Shown here: in pieces, positions 24,722-34,133 of the stretch
How the letters are laid out: each line of letters opens with the position of its first letter
Position numbering within the stretch: position 1 is the first letter of the stretch
NCBI RefSeq assembly: GCF_014763045.1
Contig: NZ_JACTAG010000001.1
Span: 1,054,001 to 1,118,000 of the forward strand
Length of the DNA: 64,000 nt
Source: Sulfitobacter aestuariivivens
GTDB taxonomy: Bacteria > Pseudomonadota > Alphaproteobacteria > Rhodobacterales > Rhodobacteraceae
Direction of reading: 5' to 3'
Notes under the pieces: model-generated
The model's input: only the letters and a program-made list of their open reading frames with translations
Told to the model about the DNA's origin: nothing
Databases searched by the model: none
Program-made: the position numbers and the translations under genes

Positions 24722-27700
24722 CTAGCCCGCCTTTGCCTTGCGCTGCTTTTCCTTGGCAATGACGTGTTCGGCCAGATCGCGCGCGATGGCAAAGGCACCC
24801 TTGATCTTGTCGGCGTCTTTCTTCCAGTCGCGGCGCACGACGATCTTGTTGTCACGCACCTTGGCCAACCCGCGCTGATCTTCGATGAACTTCACCAGCC
24901 CTTCGGGGGAGGCGAATTTGTCATTGTGGAATTGAATGGTAGCGCCCTTTGGCCCGCCATCCAGTTTTGCAATGCCAGCGCGCTTGCACATCGCCTTGAT
25001 GCGCACAACAAGCATCAGCGTGTTGACCTCACGCGGGAGCCTGCCGAACCGGTCGATCAGTTCGGCGGCAAAGCCTTCAAGCTCGACCTTGGTGCTAAGC
25101 TCGGACAGCCGGCGATAAAGACCCAGCCGCACATCGAGATCGGGCACGTAGTCTTCGGGGATCAGCACGGGAACACCCAGATTGATCTGCGGGGCCCATT
25201 GATCATCAGCGGCTGACAGCCCCTCCATCTCACCCGCCTTGATCTTGGCGATCGCCTCTTCCAGCATGCTTTGGTAAAGTTCGAACCCCACATCGCGCAT
25301 CTGGCCCGATTGTTCTTCGCCCAGAAGGTTCCCTGCCCCGCGAATATCGAGGTCCTGCGAGGCCAGCGTAAATCCCGCCCCCAGCGTGTCGAGCGAGCCC
25401 AGAACACGCAGGCGTTTTTCGGCAGTAGGTGTCAGACGGGCGCGCGGTTTGGTGGTCAGATAAGCATAGGCACGGGTTTTGGAGCGGCCCACCCTGCCCC
25501 GGATCTGATAAAGCTGCGCCAGACCGAACATATCGGCCCGGTGCACCACCATGGTGTTGGCGGTGGGGATATCGAGGCCGGATTCAACAATCGTGGTGGC
25601 CAGCAGGATGTCGAACTTGCCATCGTAAAAGGCATTCATGCGTTCGTCCAACTCTCCGGCGGCAAGTTGACCGTGCGCAATGACATAAGAGAGTTCCGGC
25701 AGTTGGGATTTCAGAAAATCCTCAATCTCAGGAAGATCCGAGATGCGCGGGACCACATAGAACGACTGCCCGCCGCGATAATGTTCCCGCAGCAAGGCCT
25801 CGCGCAGGGTGACGGCGTCAAATTCGCTGACATAGGTGCGGATGGCCAGACGGTCGACGGGTGGCGTGCCGATGATCGACAGGTCGCGCACGCCCGTGAG
25901 CGATAGCTGCAGCGTGCGCGGGATGGGTGTGGCGGTCAGCGTGAGAACGTGAATGTCGGTGCGCAGCTGTTTGAGCCGCTCTTTGTGGGTCACACCGAAA
26001 TGTTGTTCTTCGTCGATGACCAGCAGGCCGAGATTGTGAAAACGAATGCCCTTGGCCAGCAGCGCGTGGGTGCCGATCACGATGTCACAGGTGCCGCGTG
26101 CCATGCCATCACGTGTGGCGTTCGCCTCTTTCTGGGACACAAAGCGCGACAGTTGCCGCACCTCGATGGGAAAGCCGCGAAAGCGTTCGGCAAAGCTTTT
26201 GTAGTGTTGCCGGGCAAGCAGGGTCGTCGGTGCAATGACTGCAACCTGCACGCCGGACATGGCCGCCACAAAGGCCGCGCGCATGGCAACCTCGGTCTTG
26301 CCAAATCCCACATCGCCGCAGACCAGCCGGTCCATCGGGTTGCCTGATGTCAGATCCTCCATCACCTCGCTGATGGCGCGCAGTTGATCGTCCGTTTCCT
26401 GATAGGGAAAGCGGGCCGAAAACGCGTCCCACATGCCCGGGGGCGGCTCAAGGATCGGGGCCTTGCGCAGGGCCCGTTCGGCGGCGATGCGAATGAGCTT
26501 ATCCGCCATCTCGCGGATGCGTTCCTTGAGCTTGGCCTTTTTGGACTGCCACGCGCCGCCACCCAAGCGGTCGAGCAGGCCTTCCTCGTGGCCGTACCGC
26601 GACAGCAGCTCGATATTCTCAACGGGCAGGTAGAGCTTTGACTTTTCGGCATATTCCAGCACGAGGCACTCGTGCGCGGCCCCGGCGGCGGTGATCACCT
26701 CAAGCCCGTGATAGCGCCCGATGCCGTGATCCACGTGCACGATCAGATCGCCGGGGCTGAGGCTTGTGGCTTCGGTCAGGAAATTCTCTGCCCGGCGTTT
26801 GCGTTTGGGCGCGCGGATCAGACGGTCGCCCAGCACGTCCTGCTCAGAGATCACAGTGAGACCTGGCGCTTCAAACCCGTGCTCCAGCGCCCAGACTGCC
26901 AGATGCAGGCCCCGTTTGCCGATGCGTATGGCGTCACGGATGGGGATCGCTTCGGCCAGTCCTTCGTCTTCGATCAATCCCGTCAGGCGTTCCCGCGCGC
27001 CCTCCGAATAGCTTGCGATCACCACCGGGCCAGCTTCAAGCTTTGCTTTCACATGGGTCGCCAAAGCGCCGAAAAGGCTGATATTTTCCTGCTGACGTTC
27101 AGGCGCAAAGTTGCGCCCGATCCGCGCACCTGCGTCCAGCACGCCCGGGCCTGTGGGTTGGGGCAATTGGTTGAACTGGACCATTCGGTGATCCACCGTC
27201 GCCTGCACCCAGGCGTCATCCGTCAGATACAGCCCTTCGGGCGGTGCGGGTTTATAAACCGTGTCCATTCTGGAGCGGCTGGTCATCGCCAGACGACGGG
27301 TTTCATACTGATCCGCCACGCTCTCCCACCGAGCCAGCCGCATCGGCGTCAATTGATCATCCTGGGTGATCGTGGCCTGCGGCAGATACTCAAAGAGAGT
27401 TTCCATTTCGGCATGAAAAAACGGCAGCCAGTGTTCCGCCCCCTGATGCTTGCGCCCGGCCGATATGGCCTCGTAAAGCGGATCATCGGTGCCGGCCGCG
27501 CCAAATTCGATGCGATAGTTTTGACGAAACCGCGTGATCGCGGCCTCATCAAGGATCACCTCGCTGACCGGCGCGAGTTCCACCAGATCAAGCTTTTCCG
27601 TGGTGCGCTGGGTGGCAGGATCAAAGCGGCGGGCGCCGTCCAGCACATCGCCGAAGAGGTCCAACCGCACAGGCCCCAGATCGCCGGGGGGATAGATGTC

Positions 27701-28180
27701 GATGATCCCACCCCGGATGGCATAGTCACCGGGTTCAGTCACTGTAGGGCTTTGCACGAAGCCCATGCGCACCAGAAACTGGCGCAGCGCATTTTCGTCG
27801 ATGCGGCTGCCCACCCGCGCGCTGAAGGCGGCATCGCGCAGGATCGCGCGTGCAGGGACCCGTTGGGTCGCGGCATTGAGGGTGGTCAGCAGGACAAAGG
27901 TGTCGGGCATGCCGTGCACAAGGGCGGCAAGCGTCGCCATGCGCCGGGCAGATATGTCGGCGTTGGGTGACACCCGGTCATAGGGCAGGCAATCCCAGCC
28001 CGGAAAGGTCATCACCGGCATATCGGGGGCGAAGAAGGCCAGTGCTGCCTGAAGGGCGGCCATCCGCTTGTCATCACGCGCCACATGCAGCACAGGCGCA
28101 TTGCGAGAGCCGATTTCGTTCAGGATTGCCTTGGCATCAAAGCCCTCTGGCACCCCGGAAAGGATCAACTGATCGGCCAT
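24722..28180 (-). CDS. mfd: transcription-repair coupling factor Mfd
   Basis: A DNA translocase of 1152 residues that removes RNA polymerase stalled at lesions and recruits UvrA. The order is an N-terminal UvrB-like region (FPGWDCLPYDRVSPNADIS), the RNA polymerase interaction domain (GDLIVHVDHGIGRYHGLE), then helicase motors with Walker A GDVGFGKTEVAMR near residue 625, the DEEQ box in VIDEEQHFGV, and the TRG motif region. The C-terminal regulatory domain ends KQRKAKAG. The frame is open upstream, but the ATG at 28180 (MADQLILSGVPEGFDA) gives the usual family length and has a GAGGCGG site. Confidence 0.96.
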   Translation of the reverse strand: MADQLILSGVPEGFDAKAILNEIGSRNAPVLHVARDDKRMAALQAALAFFAPDMPVMTFPGWDCLPYDRVSPNADISARRMATLAALVHGMPDTFVLLTTLNAATQRVPARAILRDAAFSARVGSRIDENALRQFLVRMGFVQSPTVTEPGDYAIRGGIIDIYPPGDLGPVRLDLFGDVLDGARRFDPATQRTTEKLDLVELAPVSEVILDEAAITRFRQNYRIEFGAAGTDDPLYEAISAGRKHQGAEHWLPFFHAEMETLFEYLPQATITQDDQLTPMRLARWESVADQYETRRLAMTSRSRMDTVYKPAPPEGLYLTDDAWVQATVDHRMVQFNQLPQPTGPGVLDAGARIGRNFAPERQQENISLFGALATHVKAKLEAGPVVIASYSEGARERLTGLIEDEGLAEAIPIRDAIRIGKRGLHLAVWALEHGFEAPGLTVISEQDVLGDRLIRAPKRKRRAENFLTEATSLSPGDLIVHVDHGIGRYHGLEVITAAGAAHECLVLEYAEKSKLYLPVENIELLSRYGHEEGLLDRLGGGAWQSKKAKLKERIREMADKLIRIAAERALRKAPILEPPPGMWDAFSARFPYQETDDQLRAISEVMEDLTSGNPMDRLVCGDVGFGKTEVAMRAAFVAAMSGVQVAVIAPTTLLARQHYKSFAERFRGFPIEVRQLSRFVSQKEANATRDGMARGTCDIVIGTHALLAKGIRFHNLGLLVIDEEQHFGVTHKERLKQLRTDIHVLTLTATPIPRTLQLSLTGVRDLSIIGTPPVDRLAIRTYVSEFDAVTLREALLREHYRGGQSFYVVPRISDLPEIEDFLKSQLPELSYVIAHGQLAAGELDERMNAFYDGKFDILLATTIVESGLDIPTANTMVVHRADMFGLAQLYQIRGRVGRSKTRAYAYLTTKPRARLTPTAEKRLRVLGSLDTLGAGFTLASQDLDIRGAGNLLGEEQSGQMRDVGFELYQSMLEEAIAKIKAGEMEGLSAADDQWAPQINLGVPVLIPEDYVPDLDVRLGLYRRLSELSTKVELEGFAAELIDRFGRLPREVNTLMLVVRIKAMCKRAGIAKLDGGPKGATIQFHNDKFASPEGLVKFIEDQRGLAKVRDNKIVVRRDWKKDADKIKGAFAIARDLAEHVIAKEKQRKAKAG

Positions 28181-28375
28181 TGCCGCCTCATGTGGCGCTT
28201 TGGGGGTTGGTGTCAATACGGCAGACCGCAAAGCCTTTGCTTTTTCGCTCAAGGGATGGGGCCGGGTTGACATTGGGCCGGCACTGGCGGCACAAAACCC
28301 TATGGGGCCTGCGACCGCCCCGTGAGGCCAAGGCCCAAGGATCGCATCCTGAACCTCTTGAAAGGATGCCTTGTC

Positions 28376-29191
28376 ATGCCCGCTCCAAACGAAATTACCG
28401 TTCCCCAACTTCTGCGTCTGATCGGCACGCCGGAATGCCCGGTGATCGTGGATATTTCCATTGATCCCGACCACGACGAAGACCCCTATCTGATCCCCGG
28501 ATCGTTTCGCCATCCGCACACGGATATTCCGGGTCTCAAGGCGCGGCTGGGGGGACGGGCCTGCGTCGTGACCTGCCAGCAGGGCATCAAGCTGAGCCAG
28601 GGTCTGGTCGCGCGTCTGCGCGCGGACGGGCTGGCGGCGGAATACCTGTCGGGCGGCATGTATGGCTGGCGGGATCATCCGCAGATGACGCGGATCCCGG
28701 CAGAAGCGATCCCTGCCCCGGTGGATGGCGCGACCCTGTGGGTCACACGGCACCGTCCCAAGATCGACCGCATCGCCTGTCCCTGGTTGATCCGGCGGTT
28801 TGTGGACCCCGAGGCGCGGTTTCTTTTCGTCTCACCCGAATGGGTGACAGGGGTTGCGGATCGCTATGCTGCCACGCCTTTTGATATCGAGGATGTGCCG
28901 TTCTCGCACAAGGGGCCCCAATGCACCTTCGACACGATGCTGGACACCTTCGCCCTGCACTCAGCGCCGCTGGACCGGCTGGCAACAGTGGTGCGCGCGG
29001 CAGATACCAATACCCATGACGCGTCACCGCAGGCGGCAGGGTTGTTGGCGATTTCCGTGGGCCTGTCACGTCAATACAAGGACGATCAGGCACAGCTGGA
29101 GGCGGGTATGGTACTTTACGATGCCCTCTATCGCTGGGCGCGCGATGGGGTGGATGAAGGGCATGACTGGCCCACGGGGCGCAGTTCATGA
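28376..29191 (+). CDS. rhodanese-ChrB fusion, chromate resistance protein
   Basis: A 271-residue two-domain protein. The N-terminal ~110 residues form a rhodanese-like domain with its active Cys in VVTCQQGIKLSQG. From about residue 120 the ChrB C-terminal domain follows (LWVTRHRPKIDRIACPWLIR, then RRFVDPEARFLFV). ChrB proteins sense or reduce chromate next to the ChrA pump. The fusion with a sulfurtransferase domain is seen in some alphaproteobacteria. The start at 28376 has AGGAT upstream, and the gene overlaps chrA by four bases. Confidence 0.88.
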   Translation: MPAPNEITVPQLLRLIGTPECPVIVDISIDPDHDEDPYLIPGSFRHPHTDIPGLKARLGGRACVVTCQQGIKLSQGLVARLRADGLAAEYLSGGMYGWRDHPQMTRIPAEAIPAPVDGATLWVTRHRPKIDRIACPWLIRRFVDPEARFLFVSPEWVTGVADRYAATPFDIEDVPFSHKGPQCTFDTMLDTFALHSAPLDRLATVVRAADTNTHDASPQAAGLLAISVGLSRQYKDDQAQLEAGMVLYDALYRWARDGVDEGHDWPTGRSS

Positions 29192-30435
29192 GCACACCGG
29201 GTTGGGATGAGATGACCCGCGTCTATGGCAAGATCGGGATGCTGTCCTTTGGCGGCCCGGCCGCGCAAATCGCACTGATGCACCGCGAGCTGGTAGAGGT
29301 GCGCGGCTGGCTCAGTGAACAGGCCTATCTGCGGGCGCTGTCGCTGTGCATGCTGTTGCCCGGACCCGAAGCGATGCAACTGGCAACCTATGCAGGCTGG
29401 CGCATGCGCGGCGTGCCAGGCGGGTTGCTGGCCGGGCTGTTGTTCGTGGTGCCGGGTGCGATTGTCATTGCCATTCTTGCATTGGGGTATGCCTATGTCG
29501 GTCAGGTCCCGCTGGTGCAGGCCGCGTTTCTGGGCATCAAGGCAGCGGTGATCGTGGTCGTCTTTCAGGCATTGCGCAAGGTTGCGGGCAACGCGCTGGT
29601 CGGGGGCACGGGCTGGGCGCTGGCGCTGGGGTCCTTCGTAGCACTTTTTGTCTTTGGGCTGCCTTTCCCGTTGATCATTCTGATCGCCGCCGGGATTGGT
29701 TTCGCACAGGTCCCGCGACAGGTCTCAGCCCCGGCGCATATCCCACAGCGCCCCGCAAATCCGCTTGCGACCGTTGCGGTATGGGCGGCACTTTGGGCGG
29801 CCCCCTTGGTGGGGGTCTGGGCCGCGGGTCAGGAGTTTCTGCTTCAGCTAGGGCTCTTCTTTTCCAAGCTGGCCATTGTGACCTTTGGCGGGGCTTACGC
29901 GGTACTTGCCTATATGACCCAGACCGTCGTTCAGGATTACGGGTGGATCACAACGGGCGAGATGATCGACGCCTTGGGCCTGGCTGAAACGACACCGGGG
30001 CCGCTTATTCTGGTGACAGAATTTGTGGCGCTGCTGGCCGGATTCGCGCACTCTGGCATCGCGGGAGCGATTGCCGCAGGAATGCTGGCGCTCTGGGTCA
30101 CGTTCACGCCCTGCTTTTTGTGGATTTTCCTTGCGGGACCGTATCTTGAGCGTCTCGCAGCCCAGCCGCGCCTTTCTGGTGCGTTGCAGGGCATCACGGC
30201 AGCTGTGGTCGGGGTGATTGCAAATCTGTCGCTGTGGTTTGCGCTACACGTGCTTTTTGACCGCGTAGATCCGGCAGTCCTGCTGGCCCTGCCCGCCCCG
30301 GATCTGAGCAGTTTCAATCCGGTAGCGGCCCTTTTGACAGGGGGTGCGGTAGTCCTGATGCTGGGTTTCAATTGGGGGTTTGTCAGCACGATGGGCGTGC
30401 TGGCGCTGGCTGCATCGGGATTGGCGGCGCTTTAA
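29188..30435 (+). CDS. chrA: chromate efflux transporter, CHR family
   Basis: A 415-residue two-domain CHR transporter that exports chromate. Each half carries the CHR signature: KIGMLSFGGPAAQIALMHRE with LSLCMLLPGPEAMQLATYAG in the first, and KLAIVTFGGAYAVLAYM with LGLAETTPGPLILVTEFVA in the second. About ten hydrophobic helices are present. It is translationally coupled to the rhodanese-ChrB gene. No chromate-responsive regulator other than the ChrB domain is nearby. Confidence 0.95.
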   Translation: MSTPGWDEMTRVYGKIGMLSFGGPAAQIALMHRELVEVRGWLSEQAYLRALSLCMLLPGPEAMQLATYAGWRMRGVPGGLLAGLLFVVPGAIVIAILALGYAYVGQVPLVQAAFLGIKAAVIVVVFQALRKVAGNALVGGTGWALALGSFVALFVFGLPFPLIILIAAGIGFAQVPRQVSAPAHIPQRPANPLATVAVWAALWAAPLVGVWAAGQEFLLQLGLFFSKLAIVTFGGAYAVLAYMTQTVVQDYGWITTGEMIDALGLAETTPGPLILVTEFVALLAGFAHSGIAGAIAAGMLALWVTFTPCFLWIFLAGPYLERLAAQPRLSGALQGITAAVVGVIANLSLWFALHVLFDRVDPAVLLALPAPDLSSFNPVAALLTGGAVVLMLGFNWGFVSTMGVLALAASGLAAL

Positions 30436-30506
30436 CCATTGCCCCCTTTTCACTCCCGGCAAAAGGCGTATGCTGAAACTGCCCAAGGGCCAACCCGGAG
30501 AACGCG

Positions 30507-30989
30507 ATGAGCCGCAGCATTGACTATGGCAACCTGATGCATGACGCCATGCGCGGTCTGATCCGCAAGGTGCTTCAGGATGTTTCGGACAACGGGCTGC
30601 CGGGCAATCACCACTTTTTCATCACCTTTGACACGGCGCACCCGGATGCCGAACTGGCCGACTGGCTGTCGGACCGGTATCCCGGCGAAATGACCGTGGT
30701 CATGCAACACTGGTACGACAAGCTGGAAGTGGGCCAGGAAGGGTTTGCTGTCACGCTGAATTTCGGCGACGCGCCAGAGCCGCTTTATGTCCCCTACGAT
30801 GCCATCCGTACCTTTGTGGATCCGTCTGTGGAATTCGGCCTGCGGTTTGAACAGCAGGAAGGCGATGGAGAAGACGCGGCAGTCACCGCAGCGCCAGAGC
30901 TGGCGCAGATAGATGAGGCAGAGCTGGAAGTCGCCGAAGAAAAGGCAGCGGAAGCTCAGATCGTTTCGCTCGATTCCTTTCGCAAATAG
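30507..30989 (+). CDS. sspB: SspB-type ClpXP adaptor
   Basis: A 160-residue alphaproteobacterial SspB. This adaptor binds ssrA-tagged and other substrates and hands them to ClpXP. The beta-rich substrate-binding domain (residues 1-120) contains HHFFITFDTAHPDAELADWL and FAVTLNFGDAPEPLYVPYDAI. A flexible acidic linker then leads to the C-terminal ClpX-binding peptide IVSLDSFRK. GGAG precedes the ATG. The linker and tail arrangement matches the known family architecture. Confidence 0.95.
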   Translation: MSRSIDYGNLMHDAMRGLIRKVLQDVSDNGLPGNHHFFITFDTAHPDAELADWLSDRYPGEMTVVMQHWYDKLEVGQEGFAVTLNFGDAPEPLYVPYDAIRTFVDPSVEFGLRFEQQEGDGEDAAVTAAPELAQIDEAELEVAEEKAAEAQIVSLDSFRK

Positions 30990-31071
30990 ACCTGTTAGCG
31001 CCACCGCCTGATTGCACCCCTTTCGTCAGGGCGGTACACCGATTGCAATGCCACGTTCAGGAGCCCGCCCC

Positions 31072-32463
31072 ATGGCCGATACCCGCACCGAAACCGACAG
31101 CTTTGGCCCTTTGGAGGTCCCCGCAGACAAGTATTGGGGCGCGCAGACGCAGCGGTCGATCATGAACTTCCCCATCGGTTGGGAGCGCCAGCCGACCGCG
31201 ATCGTCCGCGCCTTGGGCGTGATCAAGAAGGCCGCGGCATCGGTCAATCTGGAATTCGGTGATCTGGATGCGGACCTGGCCCCAGCCATACAGCAAGCTG
31301 CACAGGAAGTGATCGATGGCAAGTTCGATGACAACTTTCCGCTGGTGGTCTGGCAGACCGGGTCCGGCACGCAATCGAACATGAACGCCAACGAGGTGAT
31401 CTCGAACCGCGCAATCGAGATCATGGGCGGAGAGATGGCCAGCAAATCACCCGTACACCCCAATGATCACTGCAATATGGGGCAATCGTCCAACGATACC
31501 TTCCCGACGGCCATGCATGTAGGCATCGGCATGATGGCGCGCGATACGCTGTTGCCGGGCCTGCGCAAGCTGCACGCAGCCTTGGAAGCCAAGGCGGAAG
31601 AATTCAAGGACATCATCAAGATCGGCCGCACCCACACGCAGGACGCAACGCCCCTGACGCTGGGTCAGGAATTTGGCGGCTATGCCCACCAGATGGCCAA
31701 GGGTATCGCGCGCGTCGAATCCTGCTTGCCGGATATCTATGAACTGGCCCAGGGGGGGACAGCGGTGGGTACCGGGCTGAACACGCGCAAAGGGTTTGCA
31801 GAGAAGGTCGCGGCAGAGATTGCCGAGATCACCGGCCTACCCTTCGTGACCGCGCCCAACAAGTTCGAGGCACTGGCGGCCCATGACGCGATGGTGATGT
31901 TTTCGGGCGCGTTGAAGACGGTCGCGGCCTCCATGTTCAAGATCGCCAACGACATGCGGCTTTTGGGTTCTGGCCCCCGCTCCGGTCTGGGCGAGCTGAT
32001 CTTGCCCGAGAATGAGCCGGGAAGTTCGATCATGCCGGGCAAGGTGAACCCCACGCAGGCCGAGGCGCTGACCATGGTATGCGCGCATGTGATGGGCAAC
32101 GATGCCGCGGTCGGGTTTGCCGGCTCGCAGGGGCATTTTGAGCTGAACGTCTACAACCCGATGATGAGCTATAATGTGCTGCAATCGATGCAGCTGCTGG
32201 GGGATGCGGCGTCCAGTTTCACCGACAACATGGTTACCGGCACGCGCGCTAACGAAGAACGCATCGATAAGCTGATGAAGGAAAGCCTGATGCTGGTGAC
32301 GGCGCTGGCACCAACCATCGGCTATGACAATGCGACCAAGGTCGCAAAGACCGCGCACAAGAATGGCACGACGCTGAAAGAAGAGGCGATTGCCCTGGGA
32401 TTCGTAGACGCAGAGACCTTTGATCGCGTGGTACGGCCAGAGGATATGATCGGACCGAAGTGA
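31072..32463 (+). CDS. fumC: class II fumarate hydratase
   Basis: A 463-residue iron-independent fumarase of the TCA cycle. The fumarase/aspartase signature [11 protein letters not shown] is near residue 320, and [17 protein letters not shown] and [18 protein letters not shown] are also present. The ATG at 31072 has CAGGAG upstream and gives the family start [16 protein letters not shown]. Its stop codon overlaps the GTG start of the DUF4169 gene by four bases, beginning a chain of closely packed small genes. Confidence 0.97.
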   Translation: MADTRTETDSFGPLEVPADKYWGAQTQRSIMNFPIGWERQPTAIVRALGVIKKAAASVNLEFGDLDADLAPAIQQAAQEVIDGKFDDNFPLVVWQTGSGTQSNMNANEVISNRAIEIMGGEMASKSPVHPNDHCNMGQSSNDTFPTAMHVGIGMMARDTLLPGLRKLHAALEAKAEEFKDIIKIGRTHTQDATPLTLGQEFGGYAHQMAKGIARVESCLPDIYELAQGGTAVGTGLNTRKGFAEKVAAEIAEITGLPFVTAPNKFEALAAHDAMVMFSGALKTVAASMFKIANDMRLLGSGPRSGLGELILPENEPGSSIMPGKVNPTQAEALTMVCAHVMGNDAAVGFAGSQGHFELNVYNPMMSYNVLQSMQLLGDAASSFTDNMVTGTRANEERIDKLMKESLMLVTALAPTIGYDNATKVAKTAHKNGTTLKEEAIALGFVDAETFDRVVRPEDMIGPK

Positions 32464-32639
32464 GCGAGAAACCCATTAACCTCAACAAGGCGCGCAAGAC
32501 CCGGGCAAGAGCTGCCCGATGCAAGCAGGCCGATGAGAATGCCATCAAGTTCGGCCAGTCAAAAGCCGAAAAAGCTACTGATAAATCCGACGCGGAGCGG
32601 GTGATGCGGCATCTGGACGGACACAAGCGCGAGACATGA
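32460..32639 (+). CDS. DUF4169 family small protein
   Basis: A 59-residue basic protein starting at GTG (GTGA overlap with the fumC stop). The sequence [20 protein letters not shown] followed by [15 protein letters not shown] and ending HLDGHKRET is the DUF4169 pattern, common in Rhodobacteraceae after fumC. Function unknown; the Lys/Arg-rich helix suggests nucleic-acid or ribosome association, which is inference only. It overlaps the next gene by four bases. Confidence 0.85.
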   Translation: MSEKPINLNKARKTRARAARCKQADENAIKFGQSKAEKATDKSDAERVMRHLDGHKRET

Positions 32640-32860
32640 GCGGGCGGCCGGTCAAACATTCGGTTACCCTGCACGGTCATCGCACATCGATCTCGCTTGA
32701 AGATGAATTCTGGCAGGTATTTCGCGATCTGGCCGCAGAAAGACGCATGCCAATCAATGCACTGGTGGCCGAGATTGACGCAGAGCGGGGCATCGAGATG
32801 GGGCTCGCCTCTGCCATACGGCTTTACGTGCTGCGCGCCTTAAGAGATCGTTTACCTTGA
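32636..32860 (+). CDS. ribbon-helix-helix domain protein
   Basis: A 74-residue protein of the RHH_4-type ribbon-helix-helix family. The beta strand region KHSVTLHGHRTSISL is followed by two helices (EDEFWQVFRDLAAERRMPIN and ALVAEIDAERG). Relatives are sometimes mislabelled aryl-sulfate sulfotransferase. It is probably a small DNA-binding protein, with unknown target. It overlaps DUF4169 by four bases and so is translated from the fumC transcript. Confidence 0.85.
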   Translation: MSGRPVKHSVTLHGHRTSISLEDEFWQVFRDLAAERRMPINALVAEIDAERGIEMGLASAIRLYVLRALRDRLP

Positions 32861-32876
32861 TCGGATCGAATGGGGC

Positions 32877-33107
32877 ATGCGATTTTCTGGCTCCCCTCTC
32901 ACCTCGAATGAATGGCTGATTGACCTCTTTGGATCTCGCGCGGCAAAAAGCGGTGGCGTGGTCAGACGCAAAAGTCGGGACATCGAACGGTATGTGGGCG
33001 GCCGCGAATTCGAGCAGGAACTGGCAAGACGTGGGTTTCACGCCATCGAGAACGCGGGCCAAACAGTGATATTTTGCAATCAAGAATCCATTCGCCGGAT
33101 CCGGTGA
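32877..33107 (+). CDS. conserved small hypothetical protein
   Basis: A 76-residue protein starting MRFSGSPLTSNEWLIDLFGS with GGVVRRKSRDIERYVG and RRGFHAIENAGQTVIFCNQE. I recall very similar small proteins in other roseobacters, often mislabelled N-(5'-phosphoribosyl)anthranilate isomerase, but no enzyme fold of that kind fits in 76 residues. It follows the RHH gene by 16 bases on the same transcript. The palindromic repeat A begins at its stop codon. Confidence 0.72.
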   Translation: MRFSGSPLTSNEWLIDLFGSRAAKSGGVVRRKSRDIERYVGGREFEQELARRGFHAIENAGQTVIFCNQESIRRIR

Positions 33108-33155
33108 TCGTTTTCTTTGAAAGAAAACGGTCGGAAACTTTGAAAGTTTCCGATC
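33107..33155. repeat. double-palindrome dispersed repeat A, copy 1
   Basis: Two adjacent near-perfect palindromes lie here: CGTTTTCTTT-G-AAAGAAAACG (33109-33129) and TCGGAAACTTT-G-AAAGTTTCCGA (33131-33153). A second, inverted copy lies at 46881-46926. This copy sits between convergent genes (the small hypothetical gene and the aldolase) and could act as a bidirectional terminator. Confidence 0.75.
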
Positions 33156-33176
33156 TTAGGTTTCAGAGGATGTGCC

Positions 33177-34070
33177 TTACGCCACCGATGCGCGGTAGAT
33201 CTGGTCGATGTTTGCCCCTAGGGCCGCATTGAATGCGTCATCTGACATCGACACGTTCAATCCTTCGGTCAAGGCCCTGCTGAAGCTCGCAATCATCGAT
33301 CCGTTCTGCGCCAGCTTTTTGCTTGCCTCATCCGTTGAATACCCCCCCGAAAGTGCCACCACGCGCACCACTTTGGCCTGGCTTGCGACGCTGTCGTAGA
33401 GGTTGGCCTGTTCCGGCAGGGTCAACTTGAGCATCACCAGCTCATCCTCGGCCAGCGTTTCGATCTGGCGCGCCAAAGCGTCTCGCAGCATGTCTTCGGC
33501 GGCCGACTTGGTGTCTGAATGAATGTTCACTTCAGGCTCTATGATCGGGACCAGCCCTGCCGCGCAAACCTGCCGCGCCACGTCGAACTGCTGGGCCACC
33601 ACGTCGTTGATCCCGCCTTCATTGGCATCATGAATGACAGAACGTTCCTTGGTGCCAAAGATGCCCTTGCCCGCCGCGCGCGCCAGCAAAGCATCAAGAT
33701 CGGGCATTGGTTTCATCAGCTGAACGCCATTGGCCGTCTCTTCCAGTCCCTTGTCGATCTTGAGAAACGGCACGATACCCCGGTCCCGCCACAGCAAATC
33801 TGCTGTCGGTGTGCCGTTGATCTCGCTGTCCATGGTGCGTTCAAACAAGATCGCGCCGATGACCTTCCGGGCGGTGAAGTCATCCGCAAGAATGATCCGC
33901 GCCCGCATCTCGTGCATCTTCTGAAACATCTCTGCGTCGCCGTCATAGTCTGTCGGCTCGACGCCATAAAGACCCAGCGCTTTGGGGGTGGAGCCACCGG
34001 ATTGGTCCAGCGCAGCGATGAAACCCTTGCCGTCTTTCATTTGCGCCAGTTGCTCTGTGTTCCTTGCCAT
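33177..34070 (-). CDS. class I fructose-bisphosphate aldolase
   Basis: A 297-residue Schiff-base aldolase of the type found in proteobacteria. MKDGKGFIAALDQSGGSTPK at the N-terminus is the class I aldolase signature, PIIEPEVNIHSDTK is conserved, and ELVMLKLTLPEQANLYD contains the probable Schiff-base lysine. It cleaves or forms fructose-1,6-bisphosphate in the cytoplasm. It stands alone, and repeat A lies between it and the convergent fumC cluster. Confidence 0.93.
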   Translation of the reverse strand: MARNTEQLAQMKDGKGFIAALDQSGGSTPKALGLYGVEPTDYDGDAEMFQKMHEMRARIILADDFTARKVIGAILFERTMDSEINGTPTADLLWRDRGIVPFLKIDKGLEETANGVQLMKPMPDLDALLARAAGKGIFGTKERSVIHDANEGGINDVVAQQFDVARQVCAAGLVPIIEPEVNIHSDTKSAAEDMLRDALARQIETLAEDELVMLKLTLPEQANLYDSVASQAKVVRVVALSGGYSTDEASKKLAQNGSMIASFSRALTEGLNVSMSDDAFNAALGANIDQIYRASVA

Positions 34071-34133
34071 CCTGCGGCCCCCTTGTATTTTGATTCTGTT
34101 GATCCGGTTTTTAGTCGAAAGGCGCTAGCGATG

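Noticed and set aside
26672..27970. 432-codon plus-strand frame opposite mfd
   Set aside because: It is a shadow of Mfd coding sequence, full of Arg/Gly/His in a frame dictated by the real gene.
28181..28753. N-terminal extension of Mfd to 1343 residues
   Set aside because: The open frame upstream of 28180 overlaps the divergent chromate gene and has no Mfd similarity; the family length and ribosome-binding site support 28180.
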